Below are positions 25,377-33,959 of a DNA stretch of 64,000 bases, piece by piece; position 1 is the stretch's first letter; the number at the start of each line of letters is the position of its first letter. The stretch comes from Clostridia bacterium (lineage in GTDB: Bacteria > Bacillota > Clostridia > Christensenellales > UBA1242), in assembly GCA_017541375.1 (NCBI GenBank), contig JAFXZE010000006.1, positions 102,125-166,124 on the forward strand, written 5' to 3'. Made by a program: the position numbers and the translations under genes. The notes under the pieces were generated by a model, which ran no database searches, was not told where the DNA came from, and saw only the letters and a list, made by a program, of their open reading frames with translations.

Positions 25377-26084
25377 ATGAAGATTTTAGTTTATTCAGAT
25401 GTGCATGGAAATAAGTATGCACTAGAAAAGTTACAAAAAACTCAAGATTATAAAAATGCGGATTTAAGGGTGTTTTGTGGGGACGGGGTGATGATGTGTC
25501 CATATCCAAATGAGTGTTTGGAGAGTATTTGGGGAAGTGGTGATGTGTTTGTGCTCGGTAATCACGATAGCTATTGTGCTTATGGCTTACCTAAAGAATG
25601 GGATCAGTTTTTTAAAGCAGATAAAAAAGACCATCAATCATATATGCGCAATAAAACAAAACCAGAATATGTGGAAAAATTGAAAACAGTGCCCAAAGAG
25701 TATTGGATCGAAATTGAAGGCAAAAAGTTTTACTTCACGCATTATGCATGGCAAACAGACAAACTCATTATGCTCGATCCAGATGAGCCTGATGCGCCTA
25801 CATATAAAACAGGAGAACTGTTTAATGATATTGAGGCTGATTACATAATATTTGGCCACAATCACAAACCAGCGGATTTTTTCTATAAAGGTAAACAATT
25901 TTTGTGCGTAGGCAGTCTTGGGATGAAGTATCCTGCAAATTACTTGATAATTAATATAGCCAGTGGAAAAGTATCTATAAGGCACAAAAAAGTAAAGTAT
26001 GATATTGAACGATTAAAACAAGATATGATACAAGAGAATTATCCTCGAGCAAAAAATTATATTAAATGGTTTGATGAAAAATAG
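25377..26084 (+). CDS. Calcineurin-like metallophosphoesterase
   Basis: 235 residues with the family metal motifs in order: SDVHGNKYAL (DxH), FCGDGVMM (GD), VLGNHDSYC (GNHD), FTHYAW (H) and FGHNHKPAD (GHxH). It resembles YfcE/diadenosine-tetraphosphatase-type enzymes. The start MKILVYSDVHG is chosen because the motif normally lies within ten residues of the N-terminus; the in-frame extension to 25305 runs through the preceding terminator. Confidence 0.9.
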   Translation: MKILVYSDVHGNKYALEKLQKTQDYKNADLRVFCGDGVMMCPYPNECLESIWGSGDVFVLGNHDSYCAYGLPKEWDQFFKADKKDHQSYMRNKTKPEYVEKLKTVPKEYWIEIEGKKFYFTHYAWQTDKLIMLDPDEPDAPTYKTGELFNDIEADYIIFGHNHKPADFFYKGKQFLCVGSLGMKYPANYLIINIASGKVSIRHKKVKYDIERLKQDMIQENYPRAKNYIKWFDEK

Positions 26085-26098
26085 TATGGAGAAATAAA

Positions 26099-26719
26099 AT
26101 GAAAAAATTAGTAGATATCAAAAAGTATAAACATAAAGATTTGTTTGAAAGGTTTATAAAAGAACAAAACCCTGCAGTATGCGTAACTGGGTGCTTTGAT
26201 GTAACAAATTTATACAAACGAAAAGACAAGCATAGATTTAATGCTATGATGTGCTACTGTGTAGTAAAGGCGGCTCAAGGAATAGAAGAATTTCACTATT
26301 CGATAGGAGCTAATAAAAAGCTGTATTACTATCCAAATGTAAAAACAAACTTTGGAGTAAAAGAAAAAGATGGCATACCGTATTGGGGAGATGTAGTTTA
26401 TGCTGATAGTTTTGCAAAATTTGAACAAGATTATGAAAAAGCGCGAGAGTATTGTTATCAAAATTGTAAATATTATCAGGTAGATAATGGCGCACTGATT
26501 AGCACATCGGCTGTAACAAATTACCCTTTTACATCATTTAGTATAGATAATTCAGATGAGTTTTGGGATACTTTTTTGATGTGGGGGCGATATGTAGAGG
26601 ATAATAAGAGAGTAAAACTAAATATTTCAATGCGTTTTCACCATGCAATCCTCGATGGCGAGCATGTAGGTTTGTTTTTTGCCGCACTTCAGAACGAAAT
26701 AGATAGTTTCAAGGTATAA
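26099..26719 (+). CDS. Chloramphenicol acetyltransferase-like acyltransferase
   Basis: 206 residues, slightly shorter than classic CAT enzymes. The C-terminal catalytic motif is MRFHHAILDGEHVG (HxxxDG with the active-site His). A preceding NYPFTSFSID segment matches the CAT fold. It may acetylate a xenobiotic or a cell metabolite; resistance to chloramphenicol cannot be assumed from the motif. It lies 14 bp after the phosphoesterase gene and may share its transcript. Confidence 0.75.
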   Translation: MKKLVDIKKYKHKDLFERFIKEQNPAVCVTGCFDVTNLYKRKDKHRFNAMMCYCVVKAAQGIEEFHYSIGANKKLYYYPNVKTNFGVKEKDGIPYWGDVVYADSFAKFEQDYEKAREYCYQNCKYYQVDNGALISTSAVTNYPFTSFSIDNSDEFWDTFLMWGRYVEDNKRVKLNISMRFHHAILDGEHVGLFFAALQNEIDSFKV

Positions 26720-26723
26720 ATCT

Positions 26724-26753
26724 AAAAAGCAGAGTGCAAAACTCTGCTTTTTT
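26724..26753. terminator. Bidirectional terminator
   Basis: AAAGCAGAG pairs with CTCTGCTTT, flanked by A-runs and T-runs, between convergent genes. Confidence 0.85.
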
Positions 26754-27474
26754 AGAGGCTTTTTAGAAAATCGATAATTGTTTCCCACGCTTTTGGATTA
26801 GTTATGCAATGTTCATCATCGATATATTTTACGGGTACATTGTGCAGTTTTGCAAACTTTAGTGAAGCTTTTTGTGGCACGAAATTATCATATTTACCCA
26901 AAAACATCGTCATTGGAATAGGGGGCAATTGTAATAATAGTCCATCGTTTTGGTATAAATCATCCAAAAACTTTTTAGATAAATACTTATTTAAACTCCT
27001 CTTCATAGGTACGGTGTCACTTTCATTTAGTTTTGAGTAGTCAAAATCTTTTACTTTTTCTAGTATATTTAGCATTTGAATAGCAGGGTTGATTAATATT
27101 ATGTGTTTTACATTTGGGAGGTTATAGCTTGATATTGCTGTTATTGTCCTGTAAGAACCATAGCTACCTGAAAAAATTATTATAGGAACATCGGGGTAGG
27201 TTTTAGCTAAAAAGTTGGTTACATCGAATGTTTCGCGATTTATTAGGTCTAGTCGCATATCAAGAGATGCTACTTCACTATTTCCATGCCCAGCTGAGTC
27301 ATACGAGCAAACTAGTACATCGGTAAAAGCCTCTCTCAGTTTGTCAAAGCCGTCTCCCCAAAGGTTGCCATTAAAACCGTGTTGACACAAAATTATCTTT
27401 TTAGGATTCTCGATTACATTTGTACATAAATCAATGTTGTGATTTTCAGATTTAATCAAATAGTTTTTTGTCAT
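26752..27474 (-). CDS. Alpha/beta-hydrolase
   Basis: 240 residues. The oxyanion region is LCQHGFNGN, a strand and turn follow (CSYDSAGHGNSE), and the nucleophile elbow is IFSGSYGSYR, in which Ser replaces the first Gly of GxSxG. The acid and His are likely in FLGKYDNFVP and DDEHCI. The substrate is unknown; it resembles serine aminopeptidase/esterase-like enzymes. It is convergent with the CAT-like gene and divergent from the next one. Confidence 0.8.
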   Translation of the reverse strand: MTKNYLIKSENHNIDLCTNVIENPKKIILCQHGFNGNLWGDGFDKLREAFTDVLVCSYDSAGHGNSEVASLDMRLDLINRETFDVTNFLAKTYPDVPIIIFSGSYGSYRTITAISSYNLPNVKHIILINPAIQMLNILEKVKDFDYSKLNESDTVPMKRSLNKYLSKKFLDDLYQNDGLLLQLPPIPMTMFLGKYDNFVPQKASLKFAKLHNVPVKYIDDEHCITNPKAWETIIDFLKSL

Positions 27475-27552
27475 TACTTTTTCTCCTTTACTTTTTTATA
27501 GGATACCACAAATCCAATTAATAATCAATACAAAATTATAAACCTGATTTAG

Positions 27553-27581
27553 TTGCATTCCACATCGATTTATGATATAAC
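27553..27581 (+). promoter_or_regulatory. Sigma-A promoter
   Basis: TTGCAT, 17-bp spacer, TATAAC, 20 bp before the HExxH gene. Confidence 0.6.
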
Positions 27582-27601
27582 AATCAAAAGGAGCTAATTA
27601 A

Positions 27602-28771
27602 ATGAGTGACAATAAAGCAAAACCAGAAACAAAATATTTATTTAGTCATGAAGATGATAGTAAGCTTGTAGGGAATGCATTTTTAAATGTGGGTAAAACT
27701 TTGTTTGGAGACAAAGCTTTTTACTATAATTCTAATGTATTTAATGGTATGCTTGAAAAGTTTAATGAAAATGTTGCTGAAGTAAATGTTTATCCTTACG
27801 ATACAGATGTATTATCACCTAAAGAAGGTGGAAAAACACTATTTAGCGATGGTATGGTACAACTAATCCTAAGGGGTAAGAAAAATTTGCCTCAATCAAA
27901 AAAAAATATGCCCGATAATTTAGCTCATCATGAAATGAGTCATGTGCTTTGTCATTTATCATCTAAGGATGAAAAAGTAATAAAACATGATAATTTTGAA
28001 AAACAAAATTATATGGGTGAAATATTAGAAACTAAAAGGGTAGACAATAAAGATAGCTATTGTAGTTATGGCTTAATGTACAATGAGACAATGATGGATA
28101 TTATTGCGGCTATAGGGATTAACAATTATGCACCCAATTTATCTATAACAAATAACATGACCACTGATCAGTTATTAACCAAACCTATTAATGCTAACTC
28201 ACATATATCTGCTTATGATAAATTTAATGCAATTACACGCATGTCAATAGCGGCATTTTCAAATGTAACTGACCCTAATTTTAGCTATCAAGATGTGATA
28301 AATAAAGGTGGAAGTATATTTTTAACAGAAACACAAATGGGAGATGGCCAAAAATATCCAATTAATGATTTTTTGTATGGAATAGCTTTTGATCCCATGC
28401 ATATAGAGCGGGAGTATGACAAATACATGGGAAAAGGAGAGCACAAAAAAAATCTTGAAGCATTAGATAAATATTTTGAAAACAATATCCGTAATAACAA
28501 AAGCATAACACCAGAGCAGATGAAGGCTCAGATGATGGCTTTAAGTTGCTTTTTTAATGTGCGTATGGAAGATTATGAAAATACAGGTCGCATAACTAGA
28601 GAGGATAGATTACATGCAGTAAGTAACTATAATAAGACTTTTAATTCTATATTAGATGAATTTGATATACAGTGGACAGAAGAAGATCAAAAATTACTTG
28701 TCGAAGGGGTAAAATGGCAGATAACAGAGAATGCAAAGATAAAAGAACAAAATAATCAACTAAATAGATAA
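27602..28771 (+). CDS. Putative zinc metallopeptidase (HExxH)
   Basis: 389 residues with no signal peptide. HHEMSHVLCH contains an HExxH zinc motif (H110, E111, H114). A likely third ligand follows 48 residues later in YGLMYNETMMD (E162), the spacing and form of gluzincins. The rest is not recognised; the C-terminal third is helical. AAGGAG precedes the ATG. A cytoplasmic peptidase, possibly a toxin-like one, is the best guess. The metal site is visible but the fold is inference. Confidence 0.55.
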   Translation: MSDNKAKPETKYLFSHEDDSKLVGNAFLNVGKTLFGDKAFYYNSNVFNGMLEKFNENVAEVNVYPYDTDVLSPKEGGKTLFSDGMVQLILRGKKNLPQSKKNMPDNLAHHEMSHVLCHLSSKDEKVIKHDNFEKQNYMGEILETKRVDNKDSYCSYGLMYNETMMDIIAAIGINNYAPNLSITNNMTTDQLLTKPINANSHISAYDKFNAITRMSIAAFSNVTDPNFSYQDVINKGGSIFLTETQMGDGQKYPINDFLYGIAFDPMHIEREYDKYMGKGEHKKNLEALDKYFENNIRNNKSITPEQMKAQMMALSCFFNVRMEDYENTGRITREDRLHAVSNYNKTFNSILDEFDIQWTEEDQKLLVEGVKWQITENAKIKEQNNQLNR

Positions 28772-28784
28772 TGAAGGTAAAAAT

Positions 28785-29381
28785 ATGAAAAGTTGTATAG
28801 ATTTTTATGATGATTCAGCTGATGCTTGGGCTGAGGAATGGTATCAAAATGAAACTGCGTTGCCATATCTAAAAAGGCTGGTAGAGTATACTCATAAGAC
28901 CAAACCTAGAATACTTGATATGTGCTGTAGCGCTGGATATCAATGTATGAGACTAAAGAACTTGGGGGCTGAGGTGGTAGGCGCGGATCTTAGTAAAAAA
29001 TCGCTTAAAATCGCTAGAGAAAAAAATCCAGATATACCATTTTATGAAAAGGATATGTTATTCTCGTATGCAGATTTGGGCAAATTTGATGGTATAATTT
29101 GTGTTGGGGGAATTATCCACATTGAGAATTCCCAAATGGAAGTAGCTCTAAAAAATATGGCAGAAGTGACCCAAAGTGGAGGATATGTATTATTAGTATA
29201 TAAAGATGGTTTGGCACGAAAAGATAGCACTACAGTAAAAGGTGTGGAGTATGCTCGAAACTCTATATCTCACACGAAAGAAGAAATAATAAAGTACGGA
29301 GGCAAATATTTTAATTTTGTAGAGGATATTACTCAAGCAGATGGGGGATGGAAGTATTGCATTTTTCGAAAGAAATATTAA
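28785..29381 (+). CDS. Class I SAM-dependent methyltransferase
   Basis: 198 residues. Motif I is PRILDMCCSAGYQCMRL (the usual GxGxG appears as CCSAGY). Motif II is VVGADLSKKSLKIARE, and the later GGIIHIENSQMEVAL corresponds to motif IV. Two Cys residues in motif I are unusual. The target is unknown. It lies 13 bp after the HExxH gene and ends at a strong terminator, so the two probably form an operon. Confidence 0.82.
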   Translation: MKSCIDFYDDSADAWAEEWYQNETALPYLKRLVEYTHKTKPRILDMCCSAGYQCMRLKNLGAEVVGADLSKKSLKIAREKNPDIPFYEKDMLFSYADLGKFDGIICVGGIIHIENSQMEVALKNMAEVTQSGGYVLLVYKDGLARKDSTTVKGVEYARNSISHTKEEIIKYGGKYFNFVEDITQADGGWKYCIFRKKY

Positions 29382-29411
29382 AAAATCAAGAACCAAATTC
29401 TTGATTTTTTT
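29381..29411. terminator. Bidirectional terminator
   Basis: AAAAATCAAGAA pairs perfectly with TTCTTGATTTTT (loop CCAAA). It ends both convergent genes and overlaps the end of the MBL gene. Confidence 0.85.
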
Positions 29412-30126
29412 GTTTTTCTGTTTGTGTTTTGGCTAAATGAAAGCCGTATTTATCGATTTTATCGAGAATTTTGTCATCATCAATGTGCATGCAATAAACC
29501 TGTTGCCTTTTTTCTAGAGGCACTAAAGTTGCTAGTCTATCTATATTTGTATGAACATTGCCAGGGTAATCAGCAAGGCAAGTATCACAGTAAAATTCAT
29601 CATTTTGTTTTAAATTTTGTGCAACTTTTTTTATGTAGTCTTCATCATTAGTGTCGCCGGAATAATAGATTTTTTGTGAAGAAAAGTTGAGGGTAATTGC
29701 ATATGATTGAGTGAGCGCTGAGGTGTGCGAAACTGGCGTAAATGTACATGATTTTAGGTTTACAAAAGAGTTATTTAAGTCTGAATCACAATAGTTAAAT
29801 ATGCCTTTTACGCCAGAAATAGTCAAAAGGTGTGATAGCTCTTCGTCTTTTTGAGGGGGGCCCGAAACGATATGCGTTTTGATCCCCTTTTTATAATAGT
29901 TGTAAAATATTAAGCTAGGCAGGGAACCTACATGATCACTGTGTAGGTGAGTGATAGCGACAAAAACTTCATTTGCTTTGTCTAGTATGTTACTTTTTAT
30001 AATTCTTTCAAATATACTCTCTCCACAATCTAAAATAAGTATTTTGTTGCCTTCTAGGTAATATGCGCTATTGTTTCCGCGAGCTATATTAAAAGCACTC
30101 CCGTTTCCAATAAAACTTAATTTCAT
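29386..30126 (-). CDS. Metallo-beta-lactamase-fold hydrolase
   Basis: 246 residues. The zinc motif HxHxDH is THLHSDHVGS near residue 60. Further ligands are in PVSHTSALTQ, YSGDTNDED and the C-terminal CMHIDDD. The opening MKLSFIGNGSAFNI and the overall length resemble RNase Z-like and phosphodiesterase members. AGGAG precedes the start. It shares its direction with the upstream Glf fusion gene (8-bp gap), so the two are probably co-transcribed. Confidence 0.82.
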   Translation of the reverse strand: MKLSFIGNGSAFNIARGNNSAYYLEGNKILILDCGESIFERIIKSNILDKANEVFVAITHLHSDHVGSLPSLIFYNYYKKGIKTHIVSGPPQKDEELSHLLTISGVKGIFNYCDSDLNNSFVNLKSCTFTPVSHTSALTQSYAITLNFSSQKIYYSGDTNDEDYIKKVAQNLKQNDEFYCDTCLADYPGNVHTNIDRLATLVPLEKRQQVYCMHIDDDKILDKIDKYGFHLAKTQTEKQKNQEFGS

Positions 30127-30134
30127 GTTTTCTC

Positions 30135-32030
30135 CTAATTATTATTTTTTAAAGAGTCAATTAATTGTAATGCTGTCTCGATTGTTTTATCCATGTCAAG
30201 ATATTTGTATGTTCCTAGTCGACCTCCAAAAATGACATTTTTTAGATTTTTAGCTTCTTCTACATATTTTTGATAAAGCTCATTATTGCGGTCGTTATTT
30301 ATTGGGTAATATGGTTCCATGCCGTCTTTCCACTCTATAGGATATTCTTTAGAAATGACTGTTTTAGGTTGAGAACCAAATTCAAAATGCTTGTGTTCAA
30401 TTATTCTAGTATATGGAATTTCGCGCTCAGTGTAGTTTACCACTGCATTTCCTTGAAAGTTATCAGTGTCTAGTGTGGTAGTTTCGAATTTAACCGTTCT
30501 ATACTCAAGTTTACCAAATTTGTAGTTGAAAAATTCATCAATTGGTCCGGTGTAGATGATTTTATTGAATGTTATTTCCTTTAGAGATTTAAAGTCGCAA
30601 TTAGTTCTTATTTCGATTCCCTTCAAAAGCTTTTCGATAATTGGTGTATACCCGCCTTTGGGTATGCCTTGATATGGGTCATAAAAATAGTTGTTGTTAT
30701 ATGTGAAGCGCAAAGGTAACCTTTTTATAATGAAGGCGGGGAGGTCTTTACAGTCGCGTCCCCATTGCTTTTCGGTGTAGCCTTTGATGAGTTTTTCATA
30801 AACATCACGTCCTACCAGGTTGAGAGCTTGCTCTTCAAGATTGGTAGGATTTTCTACAAATGAATCTGCCTTTTGTTTATCAATAATGTCTTTTGCTTCT
30901 TGAGGAGTTTTGATATTCCACATTTTGCTAAAAGAGTTCATATTGAAAGGGAGATTGTATAGCTCATCCTTATATCTAGCCAATGGTGAATTTACATAAT
31001 TATTAAATTCTGCAAAATTATTTATATAGTCCCAGACTGCTTTATTGGATGTATGAAAGATGTGTGCGCCATACTTGTGCACATTGATATCTGCGATTTT
31101 TTCACAATATATATTTCCGCCAATGTGGTCTCGTTTATCTATGACGAGGCACTTTTTACCTAGTTTATTTAGCTCGTGAGCGCAAACGCTCCCAAATAAC
31201 CCAGCCCCCACGATGAGATAATCATACTTTTGAGTGGCTTTGTCAGTATTTTTAATTTTTATTCTTTGTAGTGTTTTGATTTTTAAATCTTTACGAGTTG
31301 CCTTTAAGTAGGTGACGTATATTCCAAATAACCTCTCAGCCAAAAATCCGCTAACTCGATATTCTCGAGTGTTGTAGTATTTACATTCGAATGCCTGCTC
31401 ATGGCGCTCTAAAATATGAAATAGCCAAGTGCAATACTCATTGAAAAGCTCTTTTGTCATAATAAACATATTACAAAAATATGCCATACCAGATTTGAGA
31501 TACTTTTTTGCGTATGGATAGACTTCTGGGTAGTCATTTTTTATCACATCTATACAGTAGTCTAAATCTCTGATGTGGTGACCATCAGAAACTTTGTAGT
31601 GATAGTAGTTATTTACACAATATGATCGAGGCGGAAGAATTAGGTCGTATTGTGTGACAATGTTGTATATGTTTTCTTCAGTTAAGCCAAACTTTTGTAA
31701 CATCTCATTGTCAATACAATCAGCATGTACATCAGCAAACGGTAACTTGAAAAACTTTTTGTAGGCAAAAGAAAGGTATCTACGATAGTGGAAAAATCCA
31801 TAGTAATCTGAGTCTATGTTTTTCCAAGCGTAGTATTGAGCAGTGAGCTCACAATAGCGTTTATTCTTTTGAGAAATATTTTTACCCTTGTTGTCAAATA
31901 GGCAGTTATCTAGCTTTTGATAAGTCAAAGCGCAACCTACCTGAATCGGTTTTACATACTTATTGTTTAAAGTAATAGATGGTTTGTGACACGAAATTAA
32001 GATACTAATGCTTTTATCTTTTTCACTCAT
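30135..32030 (-). CDS. DUF4422 glycosyltransferase-like / UDP-galactopyranose mutase fusion
   Basis: 631 residues. The N-terminal 240 residues match DUF4422 (ISCHKPS, then GFFHYRRYLSF), a domain found in capsule and exopolysaccharide loci. From about residue 264 a complete UDP-galactopyranose mutase follows: YLIVGAGLFGSV (FAD Rossmann), DKRDHIGGN, KYGAHIFHTS, EKQWG and FYDPYQGIPKGGY. The mutase makes UDP-galactofuranose, and the N-terminal part may use it or act on the same glycan. The start at MSEKDKS is preceded by GGAGG; an in-frame extension to 32072 is rejected. No other polysaccharide genes are near. Confidence 0.85.
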   Translation of the reverse strand: MSEKDKSISILISCHKPSITLNNKYVKPIQVGCALTYQKLDNCLFDNKGKNISQKNKRYCELTAQYYAWKNIDSDYYGFFHYRRYLSFAYKKFFKLPFADVHADCIDNEMLQKFGLTEENIYNIVTQYDLILPPRSYCVNNYYHYKVSDGHHIRDLDYCIDVIKNDYPEVYPYAKKYLKSGMAYFCNMFIMTKELFNEYCTWLFHILERHEQAFECKYYNTREYRVSGFLAERLFGIYVTYLKATRKDLKIKTLQRIKIKNTDKATQKYDYLIVGAGLFGSVCAHELNKLGKKCLVIDKRDHIGGNIYCEKIADINVHKYGAHIFHTSNKAVWDYINNFAEFNNYVNSPLARYKDELYNLPFNMNSFSKMWNIKTPQEAKDIIDKQKADSFVENPTNLEEQALNLVGRDVYEKLIKGYTEKQWGRDCKDLPAFIIKRLPLRFTYNNNYFYDPYQGIPKGGYTPIIEKLLKGIEIRTNCDFKSLKEITFNKIIYTGPIDEFFNYKFGKLEYRTVKFETTTLDTDNFQGNAVVNYTEREIPYTRIIEHKHFEFGSQPKTVISKEYPIEWKDGMEPYYPINNDRNNELYQKYVEEAKNLKNVIFGGRLGTYKYLDMDKTIETALQLIDSLKNNN

Positions 32031-32166
32031 TGTTGTCCTCCAAGAAAGATAGATATACTGACAGTTTACCACAATTATTTAAATTTGGCAATAAGTAATT
32101 GGAGTTATTATTAGATATAATTTTAAAATGTTTTCAAAAATTTTTAAAAAAAGTTGTATTTTTTAC

Positions 32167-32195
32167 TTGACAAGTGAATATAATAGTGGTATAGT
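32167..32195 (+). promoter_or_regulatory. Sigma-A promoter of the heat-shock operon
   Basis: TTGACA, 17-bp spacer, TATAGT, immediately upstream of the CIRCE element. Confidence 0.85.
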
Positions 32196-32196
32196 G

Positions 32197-32223
32197 CTAG
32201 CAGTCGAAAGTTGAGAGTGCTAA
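32197..32223 (+). promoter_or_regulatory. CIRCE operator (HrcA binding site)
   Basis: CTAGCAGTC, nine bases, GAGTGCTAA. The right half is identical to the CIRCE consensus and the left half has two mismatches. It lies at the expected transcription start, where HrcA blocks the promoter. Confidence 0.93.
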
Positions 32224-32286
32224 CAAAATAAAATGCAGTTTGCTAATTTTTCGACAAAAACTAGGACTTAGGTTAGGGGGTGAGGC

Positions 32287-33357
32287 ATTATTGAAGAGTT
32301 AAGTGAAAGAAAACACAATATACTACTTAGCGTAGTAGAAGATTATATTCAAAGTGCAAGTCCAGTAACTAGTAGCAGTGTACGTACAAATTGTTGCTCT
32401 GATCTTAGTACTGCCACACTGCGAAACGAACTTAATGCGCTAGAAGCTATGGGGTATTTACGCCAACTACACACATCGAGTGGGCGTGTGCCAACTGACA
32501 AAGGGTATAGGTACTTTGTAGATTACATTCTAAAAGATGTGCCCATGAAAAAGGAAACGCTAGATGAGATTCATGAGATTTTTACTCGCAGAACAGGATA
32601 CTTGGGTGATGTAGTAAATGAAATAGCTGATGTAGTGAGTAAGATAACCAATTATCCTGCAGTTGTGAAACTAAAAGGGCTAGAAAAACTGGTTATACGA
32701 AATATCAAGATTGTGCCGCTACTTACTGGGCAAGCCTTGATATTGATAGAAACCAACAGTGGGGTGATACACAATTTTATGGATGTAGCAGGTAAGATAC
32801 CATCGCAGACCTATGTGGACGCGAGCAACTTTTTGACCAGTACATTTGGTAATCAAACCTTATCGGATATGGTGCAAAATATCGAGCAATATCGCTCAAA
32901 GATGGGGCAAGAATTACTAGAGTTTAGTTCTATCTTTGATAGATTGATAGATTCACTAAAGTCGCTGTGTGATAAGGTGGAGCAAAATAAGGGCTTTTCG
33001 GCTAAAGGTGAACTAAAATTGCTAAACAGTCCTGAGTACAAAGATGTAGATAAAGCAAAGCGTGTGCTAAATGCTATAAACAATCCAGATGATATGGAGC
33101 AAATATTTGAGGGAGAGACGCAGGATGTAAGCTTCAAAATTGGTAAGGAAATCCCTATTGAGGATTTGCAAGATTGTGCTATCGCTTGTGCTGATTATGT
33201 GGTAGATGGGGAAAGTGTTGCGAGCATCGGCATAATCGGTCCACAGCGTATGGATTATGCAAAGATTGCTAGTGCATTAAAATTTGTTGTAGGTGAGTTT
33301 GCAAATTTGAATTTGTTGAAAAACTCTCCCAAAGGAGACGATAATGATGAAAAATAA
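32287..33357 (+). CDS. hrcA: Heat-inducible transcription repressor HrcA, apparent ATT start
   Basis: 356 residues if read from 32287, the expected length. The N-terminal winged helix is ELSERKHNILLSVVEDYI followed by HTSSGRVPTDKGYRYFVD. The frame is closed by TGA at 32281 and contains no ATG, GTG or TTG before the ATG at 32449, which would delete the DNA-binding helix. The two ATT codons at 32287 and 32290 lie 6-9 nt after AGGGGG, a strong ribosome binding site, so an AUU start is the simplest reading. A sequence error near the start is the alternative. HrcA represses this operon through CIRCE. Confidence 0.9.
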   Translation: MIEELSERKHNILLSVVEDYIQSASPVTSSSVRTNCCSDLSTATLRNELNALEAMGYLRQLHTSSGRVPTDKGYRYFVDYILKDVPMKKETLDEIHEIFTRRTGYLGDVVNEIADVVSKITNYPAVVKLKGLEKLVIRNIKIVPLLTGQALILIETNSGVIHNFMDVAGKIPSQTYVDASNFLTSTFGNQTLSDMVQNIEQYRSKMGQELLEFSSIFDRLIDSLKSLCDKVEQNKGFSAKGELKLLNSPEYKDVDKAKRVLNAINNPDDMEQIFEGETQDVSFKIGKEIPIEDLQDCAIACADYVVDGESVASIGIIGPQRMDYAKIASALKFVVGEFANLNLLKNSPKGDDNDEK

Positions 33358-33940
33358 TTTTGATTCAGAGGATACTGAATTAAATGAAAAGAATAAAAAA
33401 GAGGTAAAAAAACATAAGCCACAAGATGAAAATGCTAATGTGGCTCGAGATGAGGCAACTATTGGAGCAGAAGAGGTGGAAAACAAAATAGATGAAAGTT
33501 GGAAACTGAAACTGCAGATCGAGAAAGAAAACAGCATAGCGCTGACTAAGATGTGTCAGCAATTGCAGGCAGATTTTGCAAACTATAGAAAGCGCAATGC
33601 TAATCTTGCTCAAGAATCTAGGCAAAACGGAGTGTTTGATGCGGTGGAGGCATTGCTCCCAGCATTTGATGCAATCAAGTCTGCAATGAAACACATAACT
33701 GATGAAAAGACTTTGGAGGGCTTACAGATGATTGAGAAAGAATTTATCAACAATCTAGCTACACTTGGGATTACTCCGATAAAGTCGGTGGGAGAGCAAT
33801 TTGACCCGAACAAGCATAATGCAGTAGTAGCAGAGCCTGTTGAGGGGAAGGAAAGTGGCGAAATTGTAGAAGAATATAAAGTCGGCTTTACCACAGAAGA
33901 TAAAGTGGTAAGGGTAGCAATGGTAAAAATAGCCAAATAA
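33344..33940 (+). CDS. grpE: Nucleotide exchange factor GrpE
   Basis: 198 residues. A long charged coiled coil (about 50-95) is followed by [12 protein letters not shown] and the C-terminal beta domain [18 protein letters not shown]. It releases ADP from DnaK as a dimer. It overlaps hrcA by 14 nt. Two adjacent ATGs follow AAAGGAG; the first is used. Confidence 0.95.
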   Translation: MMKNNFDSEDTELNEKNKKEVKKHKPQDENANVARDEATIGAEEVENKIDESWKLKLQIEKENSIALTKMCQQLQADFANYRKRNANLAQESRQNGVFDAVEALLPAFDAIKSAMKHITDEKTLEGLQMIEKEFINNLATLGITPIKSVGEQFDPNKHNAVVAEPVEGKESGEIVEEYKVGFTTEDKVVRVAMVKIAK

Positions 33941-33959
33941 GTTTAAGGAGAATAATATT

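Noticed and set aside
26099-26719. Chloramphenicol resistance gene
   Set aside because: The catalytic motif fits the CAT fold, but the family includes other acyltransferases and resistance cannot be inferred.
32449-33357. hrcA starting at the ATG at 32449
   Set aside because: It would remove the first 54 residues, including most of the winged-helix DNA-binding domain, which is intact in the sequence upstream.
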